DNA from: DASXRA01 sp963737425
GTDB lineage: Bacteria; Actinomycetota; Actinomycetes; Mycobacteriales; Jatrophihabitantaceae
Length of the DNA stretch: 64,000 bases
Assembly (NCBI GenBank): GCA_963737425.1
Contig: CAVTSX010000010.1
Span: 1,178,001-1,242,000 of the forward strand
Direction: 5' to 3'
The notes under the pieces are model-generated. The model was not told the origin of the DNA and searched no databases. It saw only the letters and a program-made list of their open reading frames with translations. The position numbers were made by a program, and so were the translations under genes. The first letter of the stretch is position 1. The number at the start of each line of letters is the position of its first letter. Below, in pieces: positions 24,786 to 33,199 of the stretch.

Positions 24786-26435
24786 ATGAGCCGTCAGAGT
24801 GTGGCGAAAGCCCACCAGAAGATCCAGGAACTGTCCTGGGAACCGGCGTACCACGAGCCCGTGTCGCAATACGGAACGGACTACTCGTTCCAGAAGGCGA
24901 AGAAGAAGGACCCGCTCAAGCAGGTCCTGCGCTCCTACTTCCCGATGCAGGAGGAGAAAGACCACCGCGTGTACGGCGCGGAGGACGGCGCAATCCGCGG
25001 CAACATGTTCCGGCAGGTGCAAGAGCGTTGGCTGGAATGGCAGAAGCTGTTCCTGTCGATCATCCCGTTGCCGGAGATCTCCGCGGCGCGCGCTATGCCG
25101 TTGCTGTTCCGGACTGTGCCGAACCCGGAGCTGCACAACGGCCAGGCGATCCAGATGATCGACGAGGTCAGGCACTCGACGATCCAGCAGAACCTCAAGC
25201 GCATCTACATGAACAACTACATCGACCCGGCCGGCTTCAACTCGAGCCTGCGCAATTTCCAGAACGACTATTGCGGAACGATCGGCCGTCAGTTCGCGGA
25301 AGGCTTCATCACGGGTGACGCCATCACGGCCGCGAGCATCTACCTCACCATCGTTGCGGAAACCGCATTCACGAACACGCTGTTCGTCGCAATGCCGGCC
25401 GAAGCAGCCGCCAACGGCGACTACCTGTTGCCGACGGTGTTCCACTCGGTGCAGTCCGACGAATCGCGCCACATCAGCAACGGCTACGCGACGCTGCTCA
25501 TGGCGCTGTCGGACGAGAGCAACCACCAGCTGCTCGAGCGCGACCTGCGCTACGCCTGGTGGAACAACCACCGCGTCGTCGATGCGGCCATCGGCACCTT
25601 CATCGAGTACGGCACGAAGGACCGCCGCAAGGAGCGCGAGAGCTACGCCGAGATGTGGCGGCGCTGGATCTATGACGACTACTACCGCAGCTACCTCGTA
25701 CCGCTGGAGAAGTACGGCCTGGTCATTCCGCACGACCTCATCGAGGAAGCCTGGAACCAGATCTGGAACAAGGGCTACGTCCACGAAGTCGCGCAGTTCT
25801 TCGCCACCGGGTGGCTCGCCAACTACTGGCGCATCGACCCGATGACCGACAAGGACTTCGAGTGGTTCGAGTACAAGTACCCGGGTTGGTACGACAAGTA
25901 CGGCGCCTGGTGGGAGAACTACAACCGCCTGTCCATGCCGAACGGGCACAACCCGATCGCGCTGGAGAGCGTCGACTACGTCTACCCGCACCGGTGCTGG
26001 ACCTGCATGGTGCCCTGCCTGGTCCGCGAGGACATGGTGGTCGACAAGGTCGACGGCCAGTGGCGTACCTACTGCCACGAGATGTGCCGCTGGACCGACG
26101 CCGAGGCATTCCGTCCGACCTACCAGGGCCGGCAGACGCCGAACATGGGCAAGCTGATCGGGTCCCGCGAGTGGGAGACCCTCTACCACGGCTGGAACTG
26201 GGCCGACGTGGTTTCCGACATGGGTTATGTCCGCGACGACGGCAAGACCCTGGTCGCGCAGCCACATCTGAACCTCGACCCGAAGAAGATGTGGACGCTT
26301 GACCACCTGCGCCGGTGCCCGCCGCTGCAGAGCCCGAACGTCCTGCTCAACGAGATGAGCGACGACGAGCGCGCCGCATTCGCGGCCGACTACGTCCGCC
26401 AGGGTCCGGCCGGTCGGCCGGCGCCCGCCTCCTGA
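24786..26435 (+). CDS. prmA: Propane 2-monooxygenase hydroxylase, large (alpha) subunit
   Basis: 549 residues, the diiron catalytic subunit of a soluble diiron monooxygenase that hydroxylates propane (and likely acetone or phenols) using O2 and NADH. All six iron ligands are visible: E97 (PLPEISAARAM), E127 and H130 (IDEVRHST), E192 (VAETAFTN), E226 and H229 (SDESRHISNG). GAAGGAG precedes the ATG at 24786. Gene order large subunit, reductase, small subunit, coupling protein matches prmABCD of Gordonia TY-5 and mimABCD of Mycolicibacterium. Substrate range cannot be decided from sequence. Confidence 0.95.
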   Translation: MSRQSVAKAHQKIQELSWEPAYHEPVSQYGTDYSFQKAKKKDPLKQVLRSYFPMQEEKDHRVYGAEDGAIRGNMFRQVQERWLEWQKLFLSIIPLPEISAARAMPLLFRTVPNPELHNGQAIQMIDEVRHSTIQQNLKRIYMNNYIDPAGFNSSLRNFQNDYCGTIGRQFAEGFITGDAITAASIYLTIVAETAFTNTLFVAMPAEAAANGDYLLPTVFHSVQSDESRHISNGYATLLMALSDESNHQLLERDLRYAWWNNHRVVDAAIGTFIEYGTKDRRKERESYAEMWRRWIYDDYYRSYLVPLEKYGLVIPHDLIEEAWNQIWNKGYVHEVAQFFATGWLANYWRIDPMTDKDFEWFEYKYPGWYDKYGAWWENYNRLSMPNGHNPIALESVDYVYPHRCWTCMVPCLVREDMVVDKVDGQWRTYCHEMCRWTDAEAFRPTYQGRQTPNMGKLIGSREWETLYHGWNWADVVSDMGYVRDDGKTLVAQPHLNLDPKKMWTLDHLRRCPPLQSPNVLLNEMSDDERAAFAADYVRQGPAGRPAPAS

Positions 26436-26451
26436 CCATGTCGCGGCCCTA

Positions 26452-26513
26452 GGTACCAACCGGAAGGGCGAGGAGGGCTCCACCCAATTGGGGCCCTCCT
26501 CGCTTCCGGTACC
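26452..26513 (+). promoter_or_regulatory. Strong intercistronic hairpin between prmA and prmB
   Basis: GGTACC-flanked inverted repeat. The core arm 26461-26478 pairs with 26493-26510 around a 14-nt loop, with one small bulge. It lies right after the prmA stop in a 145-bp gap, the largest inside the operon. It could stabilise the prmA message 3' end or partially terminate transcription, lowering the reductase relative to the hydroxylase. Confidence 0.65.
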
Positions 26514-26580
26514 GATCGCCACCGACCGACGTGAGGAGCGAGTTCGGCGATGAGTGCTCGTGCGAGGAGCAGGTAGGGAT

Positions 26581-27624
26581 ATGGGAGAAAAACATCTGGT
26601 GCGCTTCGAGCCGGTAGGCATCGAGATCGAGGTCGACGAGGAGCAGACGATCCTTCGCGCCGCGTCGGAGCAGGGAATCATGCTGATGCACGGCTGCAAG
26701 GAAGGCCAGTGCGCCTCCTGCAAGTCGTTCATCCTCGACGGAGACGATGTCGATCACGACCGGTACTCGACGTTCGCCCTTCCCGACTACGAGAAGGAGG
26801 AAGGTTTCACCCTGCTGTGCCGGGCACACGCCTATGAAGACCTGACCATCGAGTTGCTCAACTACGACGAGGAGATGATCCACTCCGGGCTGCCGATCCA
26901 GGAGGCAGTCGTCGAGGTGGTGGCGAACGACAACGTCACGCACGACATGCGCCACCTCGTCGTGCGCCTGGTGGAGCCCACGTCGATCAAGTTCTTTCCC
27001 GGTCAGTACGTGGACTTCGCTGTGCCTGGTACCGAGGAAACCCGTTCGTTCTCGATGGCGAACACCTCCAGCCTGGAGAGCGGGCAGTTGGAGTTCGTCA
27101 TCAAGGTCTATCCGAACGGCCTGTTCTCCGAATTCCTCGATGCCAAGGTCAAGGTGGGCGATCGGCTCGACATCACCGGCCCGTTCGGAGTGTTCACGCT
27201 GCGGGACGCGCCGAATTCCGACCTGGTCTTCATCGGCGGCGGAGCCGGGATGGCACCCATCCTCGCGCTGCTGCGCTCGATGGCCGATCGCGGGATCGAC
27301 CGGAAAGCCACGTACTACTACGGCGCGCGCCGGCGCCGGGATCTGTGCTTCGAGGACGAACTGCGGGAACTGGAGAGCAGACTGCCGGGCTTTCGGTACG
27401 TGCCGGCGCTCTCCGAGCCCGACGACGACAGCTGGGAGGGCGAGGTCGGGCTGATCACCGACGTGGTGCGGCGTCATGAGGGCGACCTCGCGCGTGCCGA
27501 CGCCTACGTCTGCGGGCCGCCGCCCATGGTCGAAGCGGCGCTCGAACTGTTGCCCGTGCTCGGTGTGGCGGACAAGCGCGTGTTCTACGACAAGTTCACG
27601 ACCACCGGAGAAGCGGACCGGTGA
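26581..27624 (+). CDS. prmB: Propane monooxygenase reductase (FAD, 2Fe-2S)
   Basis: 347 residues. N-terminal plant-type ferredoxin domain with C39, C44, C47 and C80 (HGCKEGQCASCKSF..LLCRAH); FAD-binding domain with RSFSMANTS; NADH domain with IGGGAGMAPI and CGPPPMVEAA. It passes electrons from NADH to the hydroxylase diiron centre. I choose the ATG at 26581 (MGEKHLVRFE) with AGGTAGGG upstream. Confidence 0.94.
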   Translation: MGEKHLVRFEPVGIEIEVDEEQTILRAASEQGIMLMHGCKEGQCASCKSFILDGDDVDHDRYSTFALPDYEKEEGFTLLCRAHAYEDLTIELLNYDEEMIHSGLPIQEAVVEVVANDNVTHDMRHLVVRLVEPTSIKFFPGQYVDFAVPGTEETRSFSMANTSSLESGQLEFVIKVYPNGLFSEFLDAKVKVGDRLDITGPFGVFTLRDAPNSDLVFIGGGAGMAPILALLRSMADRGIDRKATYYYGARRRRDLCFEDELRELESRLPGFRYVPALSEPDDDSWEGEVGLITDVVRRHEGDLARADAYVCGPPPMVEAALELLPVLGVADKRVFYDKFTTTGEADR

Positions 27625-27712
27625 TGTCCACATTCATTCGGTGGGCGCGGCCGCCTACCGCCAGAGGACACCAAATACAGCCATGGACACCGGCTGGTAG
27701 AGGAGGAAACAG

Positions 27713-28882
27713 ATGACAACAGTGCAGGAACGTAGCGTGCCGACGGTCGTCTTCACCGACGCGGAGGCCGGCGCCAAGGAGTTCCCGGACTCCACGTCGC
27801 GTAGCTACAACTACTTCACGCCGCAAAAGCGCAAGCAGTCGCACTACGAAGACGTCACGGTCGAGGTGCAGCCCGATCCGCGGCACTACCTAAGCCAGGG
27901 CTGGCTCTACGGCTTCGCCGACGGTGTGGGCGGCTACCCGCTCGAGTGGACCGCGCTCAAGGCGTGGGGATCGGATCGGCCGGTGCCCAAGCGCGGGCCA
28001 GGATCGGGCGGCAAGGGCTACCCGTGGCCGGCCCTCGGCTGGCACGAGTTCCGCGACCCGAACGAGGAGTGGGAACTCACCCTCTACCGCTACAACGCGA
28101 ACGTGGTCCGCCAGCTCAACCAGAACATCGAGGCGGCGCGCCAGGCCAAGGCGTTCGACCAGTGGAACAACAACTGGGTGGACTTCGTGGCCCGGCACGT
28201 CGGCGCGTGGATGCACGTCGACCACGGACTCGGCCTGTACCTGTTCGCGAACGCCAACCGCCGTGCCCCGACGAACATGCACAACAACGCGATCTCGGTC
28301 AACAGCATGCACCGGATCCGCTCCGCCCAGGACCTCGCGCTGTACAACCTGACCCTTTCCGAGGAGATCGACAGGTTCGACGGCACGGCGCACCTCACGA
28401 CCTGGAACAGCGACCCGGCCTGGCAGGGCGTCCACGAACTGGCCGAGCAACTCACCGGCATCTGGGACTGGTGCGAGGCGATCTTCGCCGCCAACATCGT
28501 CTTCGAACCTCTCGTCGGCGAGCTGTTCCGCAGCGGCCTCGTGCAGCAGGCGTCGGCGCCCAACGGCGACTTCGTCACGCCCACCGTGGTCGGCGCCGAG
28601 GAGTACGACTACGCCGAGCGCGACCTGCGCTACACCAAGCCGATGTTCGCCCTGCTGATCAACGACAAGGAGTTCGCTGACCACAACAAGCAGCTTCTCC
28701 AGTCCTGGCTGTCGGCCTGGGTGCCGCGCTGCATCGCCGCCTCGCGCACGCTGCAGCCGCTGTGGTCGCAATCTGACGCCAAACCATGGCGTTTCGAGGA
28801 CGGCCTCGACCGCGCAAAGAGCCGCTTCGCCGGCATCTTGACCGAGCTCAACCTGGAGACACCGAAGGAGCTGAACCAGTGA
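27713..28882 (+). CDS. prmC: Propane monooxygenase hydroxylase, small (beta) subunit
   Basis: 389 residues, the ferritin-like beta subunit that packs against PrmA but lacks iron ligands. Recognisable blocks include SYNYFTPQKRKQSHYEDVTV, WMHVDHGLGLYLFANANR and YAERDLRYTKPMFALLIND. A GAGGAGG site is 5 nt upstream of the ATG. Its stop overlaps the prmD GTG start by 4 bp, matching the need for stoichiometric hydroxylase and coupling protein. Confidence 0.93.
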   Translation: MTTVQERSVPTVVFTDAEAGAKEFPDSTSRSYNYFTPQKRKQSHYEDVTVEVQPDPRHYLSQGWLYGFADGVGGYPLEWTALKAWGSDRPVPKRGPGSGGKGYPWPALGWHEFRDPNEEWELTLYRYNANVVRQLNQNIEAARQAKAFDQWNNNWVDFVARHVGAWMHVDHGLGLYLFANANRRAPTNMHNNAISVNSMHRIRSAQDLALYNLTLSEEIDRFDGTAHLTTWNSDPAWQGVHELAEQLTGIWDWCEAIFAANIVFEPLVGELFRSGLVQQASAPNGDFVTPTVVGAEEYDYAERDLRYTKPMFALLINDKEFADHNKQLLQSWLSAWVPRCIAASRTLQPLWSQSDAKPWRFEDGLDRAKSRFAGILTELNLETPKELNQ

Positions 28883-29256
28883 CAACCACCACCTTCACGA
28901 CGGCGAAGAGCCCCTTCAAAGCCGACAGCACCGCGTCGAACATGTGTGGCTTCACCCTGATGAACAACCAGGTCGGCGCGATCATCGCCGAGGTGATGGG
29001 GACCAAGGAGAACGTCAAGATCACCCCGTTGCCCTCGATGATCCGCGTCGACGCCAAGAACCGCATGGACGTCGTCTACTCAGAGATCGACGAGGCGGCC
29101 GGCGAGGAGGAAGGCTGGTTCAACTCGGCCGAGTTCGAGGAGTCCATGTCGACGCACTACGGCCGGATGATTCACGAGGACGACCGCACGATCATGTTCG
29201 CGAATCCGGAGGACGCGGCCGAGTTCCTCGACTTTGATCTCGTCGCCCGCACCTAG
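28879..29256 (+). CDS. prmD: Propane monooxygenase coupling (effector) protein
   Basis: 125 residues, MmoB/DmpM family regulatory protein that docks on the hydroxylase and tunes O2 activation. The family signature appears in NQVGAIIAEVMGTKENVKI and the phi-psi rich centre. GTG start at 28879 with GAAGGAG upstream and overlap with prmC. The C-terminal extension (MIHEDDRTIMFANPEDAAEF) is typical of the propane/phenol-type effectors. Confidence 0.92.
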   Translation: MTTTTFTTAKSPFKADSTASNMCGFTLMNNQVGAIIAEVMGTKENVKITPLPSMIRVDAKNRMDVVYSEIDEAAGEEEGWFNSAEFEESMSTHYGRMIHEDDRTIMFANPEDAAEFLDFDLVART

Positions 29257-29267
29257 TTCCAGCCGCT

Positions 29268-29315
29268 GATCATGTGCAGATCGGGATGCGCAAGCAACCC
29301 GATCTGCACATGATC
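29268..29315 (+). terminator. Perfect 18-bp hairpin after prmD
   Basis: Arms 29268-29285 and 29298-29315 are perfectly complementary around a 12-nt loop, starting 11 bp after the prmD stop. The strongest hairpin in the window; it likely ends or attenuates the prmABCD transcript before the chaperonin gene. It shares the GATCxTGTGCA core with the hairpin at 5874. Confidence 0.75.
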
Positions 29316-29362
29316 GCCCGGCGCAGTTCTCAGCCCAAGCCCGACCCCTTGGAGGAGCCCCG

Positions 29363-31051
29363 ATGTCAAAAGAGCTTCGTTTCGGCCCCACCGCCCGCGA
29401 CCTGCTGCAGTCCGGCGTCGACCAGCTAGCCGAAGCGGTGAAGTCCACTCTGGGCCCCAAGGGCCGCAACGTAATTCTGGAGAAGATCACCGGGTCTCCC
29501 GTAGTCACCAACGACGGGGTGACGATCGCCCGCGAGATCCACCTGAAGAACCAGTTCGAGAACATGGGTGCGCAACTGGTCAAGGAAGCCGCCATCAAGA
29601 CCAACGACATCGTCGGCGACGGCACCACGACCGCGACGGTGATCGCGCAGGGCATCGTGCGCGCGGGTATGGAGGCGATCTCCACCGGCGGCAACCCGGT
29701 GCTGATCAAGCGCGGAATCGACCTCGCGGTGGGCCGGCTCATCGAGCACCTGCGCTCGGTGGCGCACCCGATCGCCAGCGAGGCCGACTTCGCCCGGGTC
29801 GCCGCCATCTCCGCGAATGACGACGACACGGTCGGCGCCGTCATAGCCAAGGCGCTCTACACGGTCGGCGACGGCGGCATAGTCACGGTCGAGGAGGCGG
29901 CCGAGCCCGGCATGAACGTGCATTTCGTCGAGGGCTTCGAATTCGACAACGGGTACCTGTCGCCGTACATGGTCACGAACCCGGCCAGCCTGGAGGCGAT
30001 CGTCTACGACCCGTACATCCTGCTCTGCAGCGAGAAGATCACCCAGGTGCAGCAACTGATGCCGCTACTGGACAAGATCATGAAGGCGCCGCGGCCGCTG
30101 GTCATCATCGCGGAGAACCTGGAGGGCACCGCGCTGAGCATGCTGGTCCACAACCACGTCAACGGCATCTTCCAATGCGTCGCGATCCGCGCACCCGGTT
30201 TCGGCGATCGCCGCCTGCACAAGCTCGAGGACATCGCCGCGCTCACCGGGGGTGCCGTCTACAGCAAGCACGCCGGATTCACACTGGAGACGATGACCGT
30301 GGACCAGCTCGGCCGGGCCGAGCAGGTCCGGGCAACCGCTGACCGCACCACGATCATCGGCGGCGCCACCGCCGACCAGGTCGAGTTCCGGGTCACCCAG
30401 CTGCGGTCCGAGCTCGGGCGGGCCACGTTCGGCATTGACGAGGACGTGCTGACCGAGCGCATCGGCTCGCTGTCGGGCAAGGTCGCCGTGATCAACGTCG
30501 GCGCGCCCACCAACGCAGAACTCAGCGAGCTGCAACACCGCGTCGAGGACGCGCTGTCGGCCACCCGGGCGGCGATGGCCGAGGGCGTCGTCGCGGGCGG
30601 CGGCGCGGCGCTGATGCACTCGGCACCGGTGCTCGACGATCTCGAGGTAAAGGACGACTACGCCATCGGGGTCGATATCGTGCGGCGCACGCTCAACCAG
30701 CCGGCCTATCTGATCGCGTCCAACGCCGGATACGACGCCGCGGACGTCGTGGCCCAGAGTGCCGAGCTCGGCGTCGACGAAGGCTTCGACGCACTCGAGG
30801 GACGCTACGGCGACATGATCGAGATGGGCATCATGGACCCGCTGCGGGTCGTGCGCTCGGCGCTGCAGAACGGCGCCTCGGTGGCCGGGCTGCTGCTGAC
30901 CACGAACACCCTCGTCGCCGAGGAGCAGACCCCGTGGGGCGGCAGCCCCGCGTTGATGACCGAGTTCGGGCCGTTGGACGAGGGTCTGCACCAGCCATCG
31001 CCAGATGCGAGTACTCCCCAATCGCTCGGTCTCGGCCCGTCCGTGGGCTGA
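29363..31051 (+). CDS. GroEL-like chaperonin dedicated to the monooxygenase (MimG/PrmG type)
   Basis: 562 residues with full Hsp60 architecture: ATP site with VGDGTTTATVIAQ, apical domain, and the C-terminal equatorial segment VAGGGAALM. It lacks the Gly-Met-rich tail of housekeeping GroEL and ends in a divergent Pro/Ser-rich tail (PSPDASTPQSLGLGP). RBS TTGGAGGAG. No groES is adjacent. In Mycolicibacterium the homologue MimG is needed for productive folding of the oxygenase large subunit; the same is inferred here. Confidence 0.92.
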   Translation: MSKELRFGPTARDLLQSGVDQLAEAVKSTLGPKGRNVILEKITGSPVVTNDGVTIAREIHLKNQFENMGAQLVKEAAIKTNDIVGDGTTTATVIAQGIVRAGMEAISTGGNPVLIKRGIDLAVGRLIEHLRSVAHPIASEADFARVAAISANDDDTVGAVIAKALYTVGDGGIVTVEEAAEPGMNVHFVEGFEFDNGYLSPYMVTNPASLEAIVYDPYILLCSEKITQVQQLMPLLDKIMKAPRPLVIIAENLEGTALSMLVHNHVNGIFQCVAIRAPGFGDRRLHKLEDIAALTGGAVYSKHAGFTLETMTVDQLGRAEQVRATADRTTIIGGATADQVEFRVTQLRSELGRATFGIDEDVLTERIGSLSGKVAVINVGAPTNAELSELQHRVEDALSATRAAMAEGVVAGGGAALMHSAPVLDDLEVKDDYAIGVDIVRRTLNQPAYLIASNAGYDAADVVAQSAELGVDEGFDALEGRYGDMIEMGIMDPLRVVRSALQNGASVAGLLLTTNTLVAEEQTPWGGSPALMTEFGPLDEGLHQPSPDASTPQSLGLGPSVG

Positions 31052-31099
31052 GGGAAAGGTCGTAAGCGCAGCCACCTGTCCGGAACTTCGGGGGCTACA

Positions 31100-31114
31100 G
31101 TCTCATTTTGAGAT
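31100..31114 (+). promoter_or_regulatory. Candidate operator 3, GTCTC-ATTTT-GAGAT, upstream of the regulator gene
   Basis: Third copy of the palindrome (one mismatch), centred 84 bp before the regulator GTG; a TTACTG element follows 20 bp downstream. Suggests autoregulation. Confidence 0.55.
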
Positions 31115-31190
31115 TCCGTCCACATCGCCTGGCGTTACTGTTGGCTGACCGGCGTAACTACCAGTTGGCGATGAGTTACGGGGGCCGGCC

Positions 31191-33008
31191 GTGGATCAGC
31201 AGAGCAGGCGCACCGTCGCGACCGCTGACGATGTCGCCCGCGCACGTGAGCGATTTCTGAGCAACAGCGCGGACGACGATATCAACGTGCGTCGCGTCAT
31301 CCTCGCGTCCTGGCAACGCAGCCAGGACAACGCCATCGACGTCGACCGGATCAACGTTCCGTACCTGCACGACCGCGACAGCGCCACGCCGCTGCTGCGG
31401 AGCGCCACGCCGATCCTCGACACCCTGCACCAGCAGCTGCAGGACGAGCCGGTCAGCATCATCCTCACCGACAACGCCGGGATCGTGCTCGACCGGCGCA
31501 CCACGAGCCACGAGCTGACCGGGCGGCTGGACGCCGTCTCGCTTGCGCCGGGCTACAGCTACGCCGAGGAATTCGCCGGTACGAACGGGATCGGCACGGC
31601 CATCAGCAGCGGACAGTCGGCGCTGGTGAACGGCCGCGAGCATTACACCCACCAACTGGGGCAATTCGCCTGTGCGGGGGCGCCGATCCATCATCCGACC
31701 CGGCGCACGGTGGTTGGCATCCTTGATCTGACCTCGTGGGCGCACGCCCCCGGAGCGATGCTGATGGCGCTCGCGTCGGCCACCGCACGCCAGATCGAGG
31801 AGGAGCTCCTCGCGCAGACGAGCCTGCGCGAGTTTGCGCTGTTCCAGGAGTACATGAAGGCGTGCCAGCAATCCGGCGGCCCGGTTCTCGCCATCAACAA
31901 CGACGTCGTGATGATGAACGAGCACGTGCGGATGATCTTCGACGCGGCCGAACAGCAGGCGCTGCTCGCCTATGCCGCCGACATGCTGCGCACCGACGAT
32001 CGGATGATGACGCGCACCGTCGAGTTGCCGACCGGCCGGGCGGCCCATCTGAAGTTCGCCGCGGTGGGCAGCGAGGCCGGCCGAGCGGGCACGGTGTTCC
32101 GGGTCCGGCTGGTGCAGGATGCGCCCCGCGCGACGGCCTCGGCCGCAATGATCCGTGGCGGTCGCTCGTCGCTGGCCATGCCCGGCCTGGTCGGGTCCAG
32201 CGCGGTGTGGATGCGCTGCGTGCAGCAGGTCAACTCCTGCTACGAGACCGGTGAGTGGCTGGCGCTCGCGGGCGAACCCGGAACCGGCAAGCTGACCCTG
32301 CTGCGTGCCGTGCACCAGCTGCACAATCCCACCCGCAGCTTCCGGATCCTGGCGCCACCCACGTCCGGCGAGATCGGCGCCTGGCTGACCATGCTGCACG
32401 AGGCGTTGTCCGCACCCGGGGCGATGGTCGTGCTCACGCACGCCGACCGTCTCGACGACCACACGGCCGGGCTCGTGGCCGACCAGCTGCTCGAATTCGG
32501 TTCGGACACCGACCCGACCCAGCGCGCTCGAGTCGCGATCACCACGACGGTGGCCGAGCTCGGCTCCAACGCGCTGGTGCTCGCCTTCCCGCGCACGATC
32601 GAGGTGCCGCCGCTGCGCCATCACGTCGACGACCTCGCCGACCTGGTGCCCTGCCTGCTCGGGCAGCTCATCGGCGATGACCGCCTCACCGTTTCGGCCC
32701 GGGCGATGGCCCAGCTGCGCCGGCTGAACTGGCCCGGCAACGTGACCCAGCTACGCCGGATGCTCAGCGAGGTCGTCAAGTGGCGCCATTCGGGGGTCAT
32801 CGAGGTGGTCGACCTGCCGCCGGAGGCGCGCACCTCGGCGCACCGGATGCTCACGCCGATCGAGGCCCTGGAGCGCGACGCGATCGTGCAGGCGCTGCTC
32901 GACAACGACCAGCGGCCCGCTGACGCGGCCAACGCCCTCGGCATGTCGCGCGCCACGATCTACCGGAAATTCCGCCAATACGGCATCTCGCTGCCGCTCG
33001 CGCACTGA
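31191..33008 (+). CDS. AcoR-like transcriptional activator (GAF, degenerate sigma-54-type AAA+, Fis HTH), probable MimR
   Basis: 605 residues. An N-terminal GAF-type sensor (FAGTNGIGTAISSGQSALV is the AcoR-family signature) is followed by a central enhancer-binding-protein domain with Walker A at about 361-368 (GEPGTGKL), WPGNVTQLRRML, and a C-terminal Fis-type HTH (PADAANALGMSRATIYRKF). The sigma-54-contacting GAFTGA loop and a good Walker B are absent, so it should work with sigma-70-type polymerase. It probably responds to a ketone or alcohol and activates both arms of the propane locus, as MimR does for mimABCD. GTG start. Confidence 0.88.
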   Translation: MDQQSRRTVATADDVARARERFLSNSADDDINVRRVILASWQRSQDNAIDVDRINVPYLHDRDSATPLLRSATPILDTLHQQLQDEPVSIILTDNAGIVLDRRTTSHELTGRLDAVSLAPGYSYAEEFAGTNGIGTAISSGQSALVNGREHYTHQLGQFACAGAPIHHPTRRTVVGILDLTSWAHAPGAMLMALASATARQIEEELLAQTSLREFALFQEYMKACQQSGGPVLAINNDVVMMNEHVRMIFDAAEQQALLAYAADMLRTDDRMMTRTVELPTGRAAHLKFAAVGSEAGRAGTVFRVRLVQDAPRATASAAMIRGGRSSLAMPGLVGSSAVWMRCVQQVNSCYETGEWLALAGEPGTGKLTLLRAVHQLHNPTRSFRILAPPTSGEIGAWLTMLHEALSAPGAMVVLTHADRLDDHTAGLVADQLLEFGSDTDPTQRARVAITTTVAELGSNALVLAFPRTIEVPPLRHHVDDLADLVPCLLGQLIGDDRLTVSARAMAQLRRLNWPGNVTQLRRMLSEVVKWRHSGVIEVVDLPPEARTSAHRMLTPIEALERDAIVQALLDNDQRPADAANALGMSRATIYRKFRQYGISLPLAH

Positions 33009-33095
33009 CCGTTCGGCCCTATCTGGCCTGAGCTCACCCAGCTCGGCCGCGGTTGATCAACAAGGGCCAGGTCGGGACAGCGGGCACATACGCCA

Positions 33096-33109
33096 AGACC
33101 GAAGGTCCC
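33096..33109. promoter_or_regulatory. Weak DosR-box-like site
   Basis: AGACCGAAGGTCCC: one good half-site (GAAGGTCCC) shared with sites at 39868, 42801 and 59792. It lies 91 bp upstream of the secreted protein gene at 33200. Confidence 0.35.
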
Positions 33110-33199
33110 TTGTACGCGCACCACGCGCACAACAGGCTGGGTGTGGCGGGGAAATCCGGGCATGACGGGTCGGCGTGCCGTACTCGAAGGGTCCGCAGA

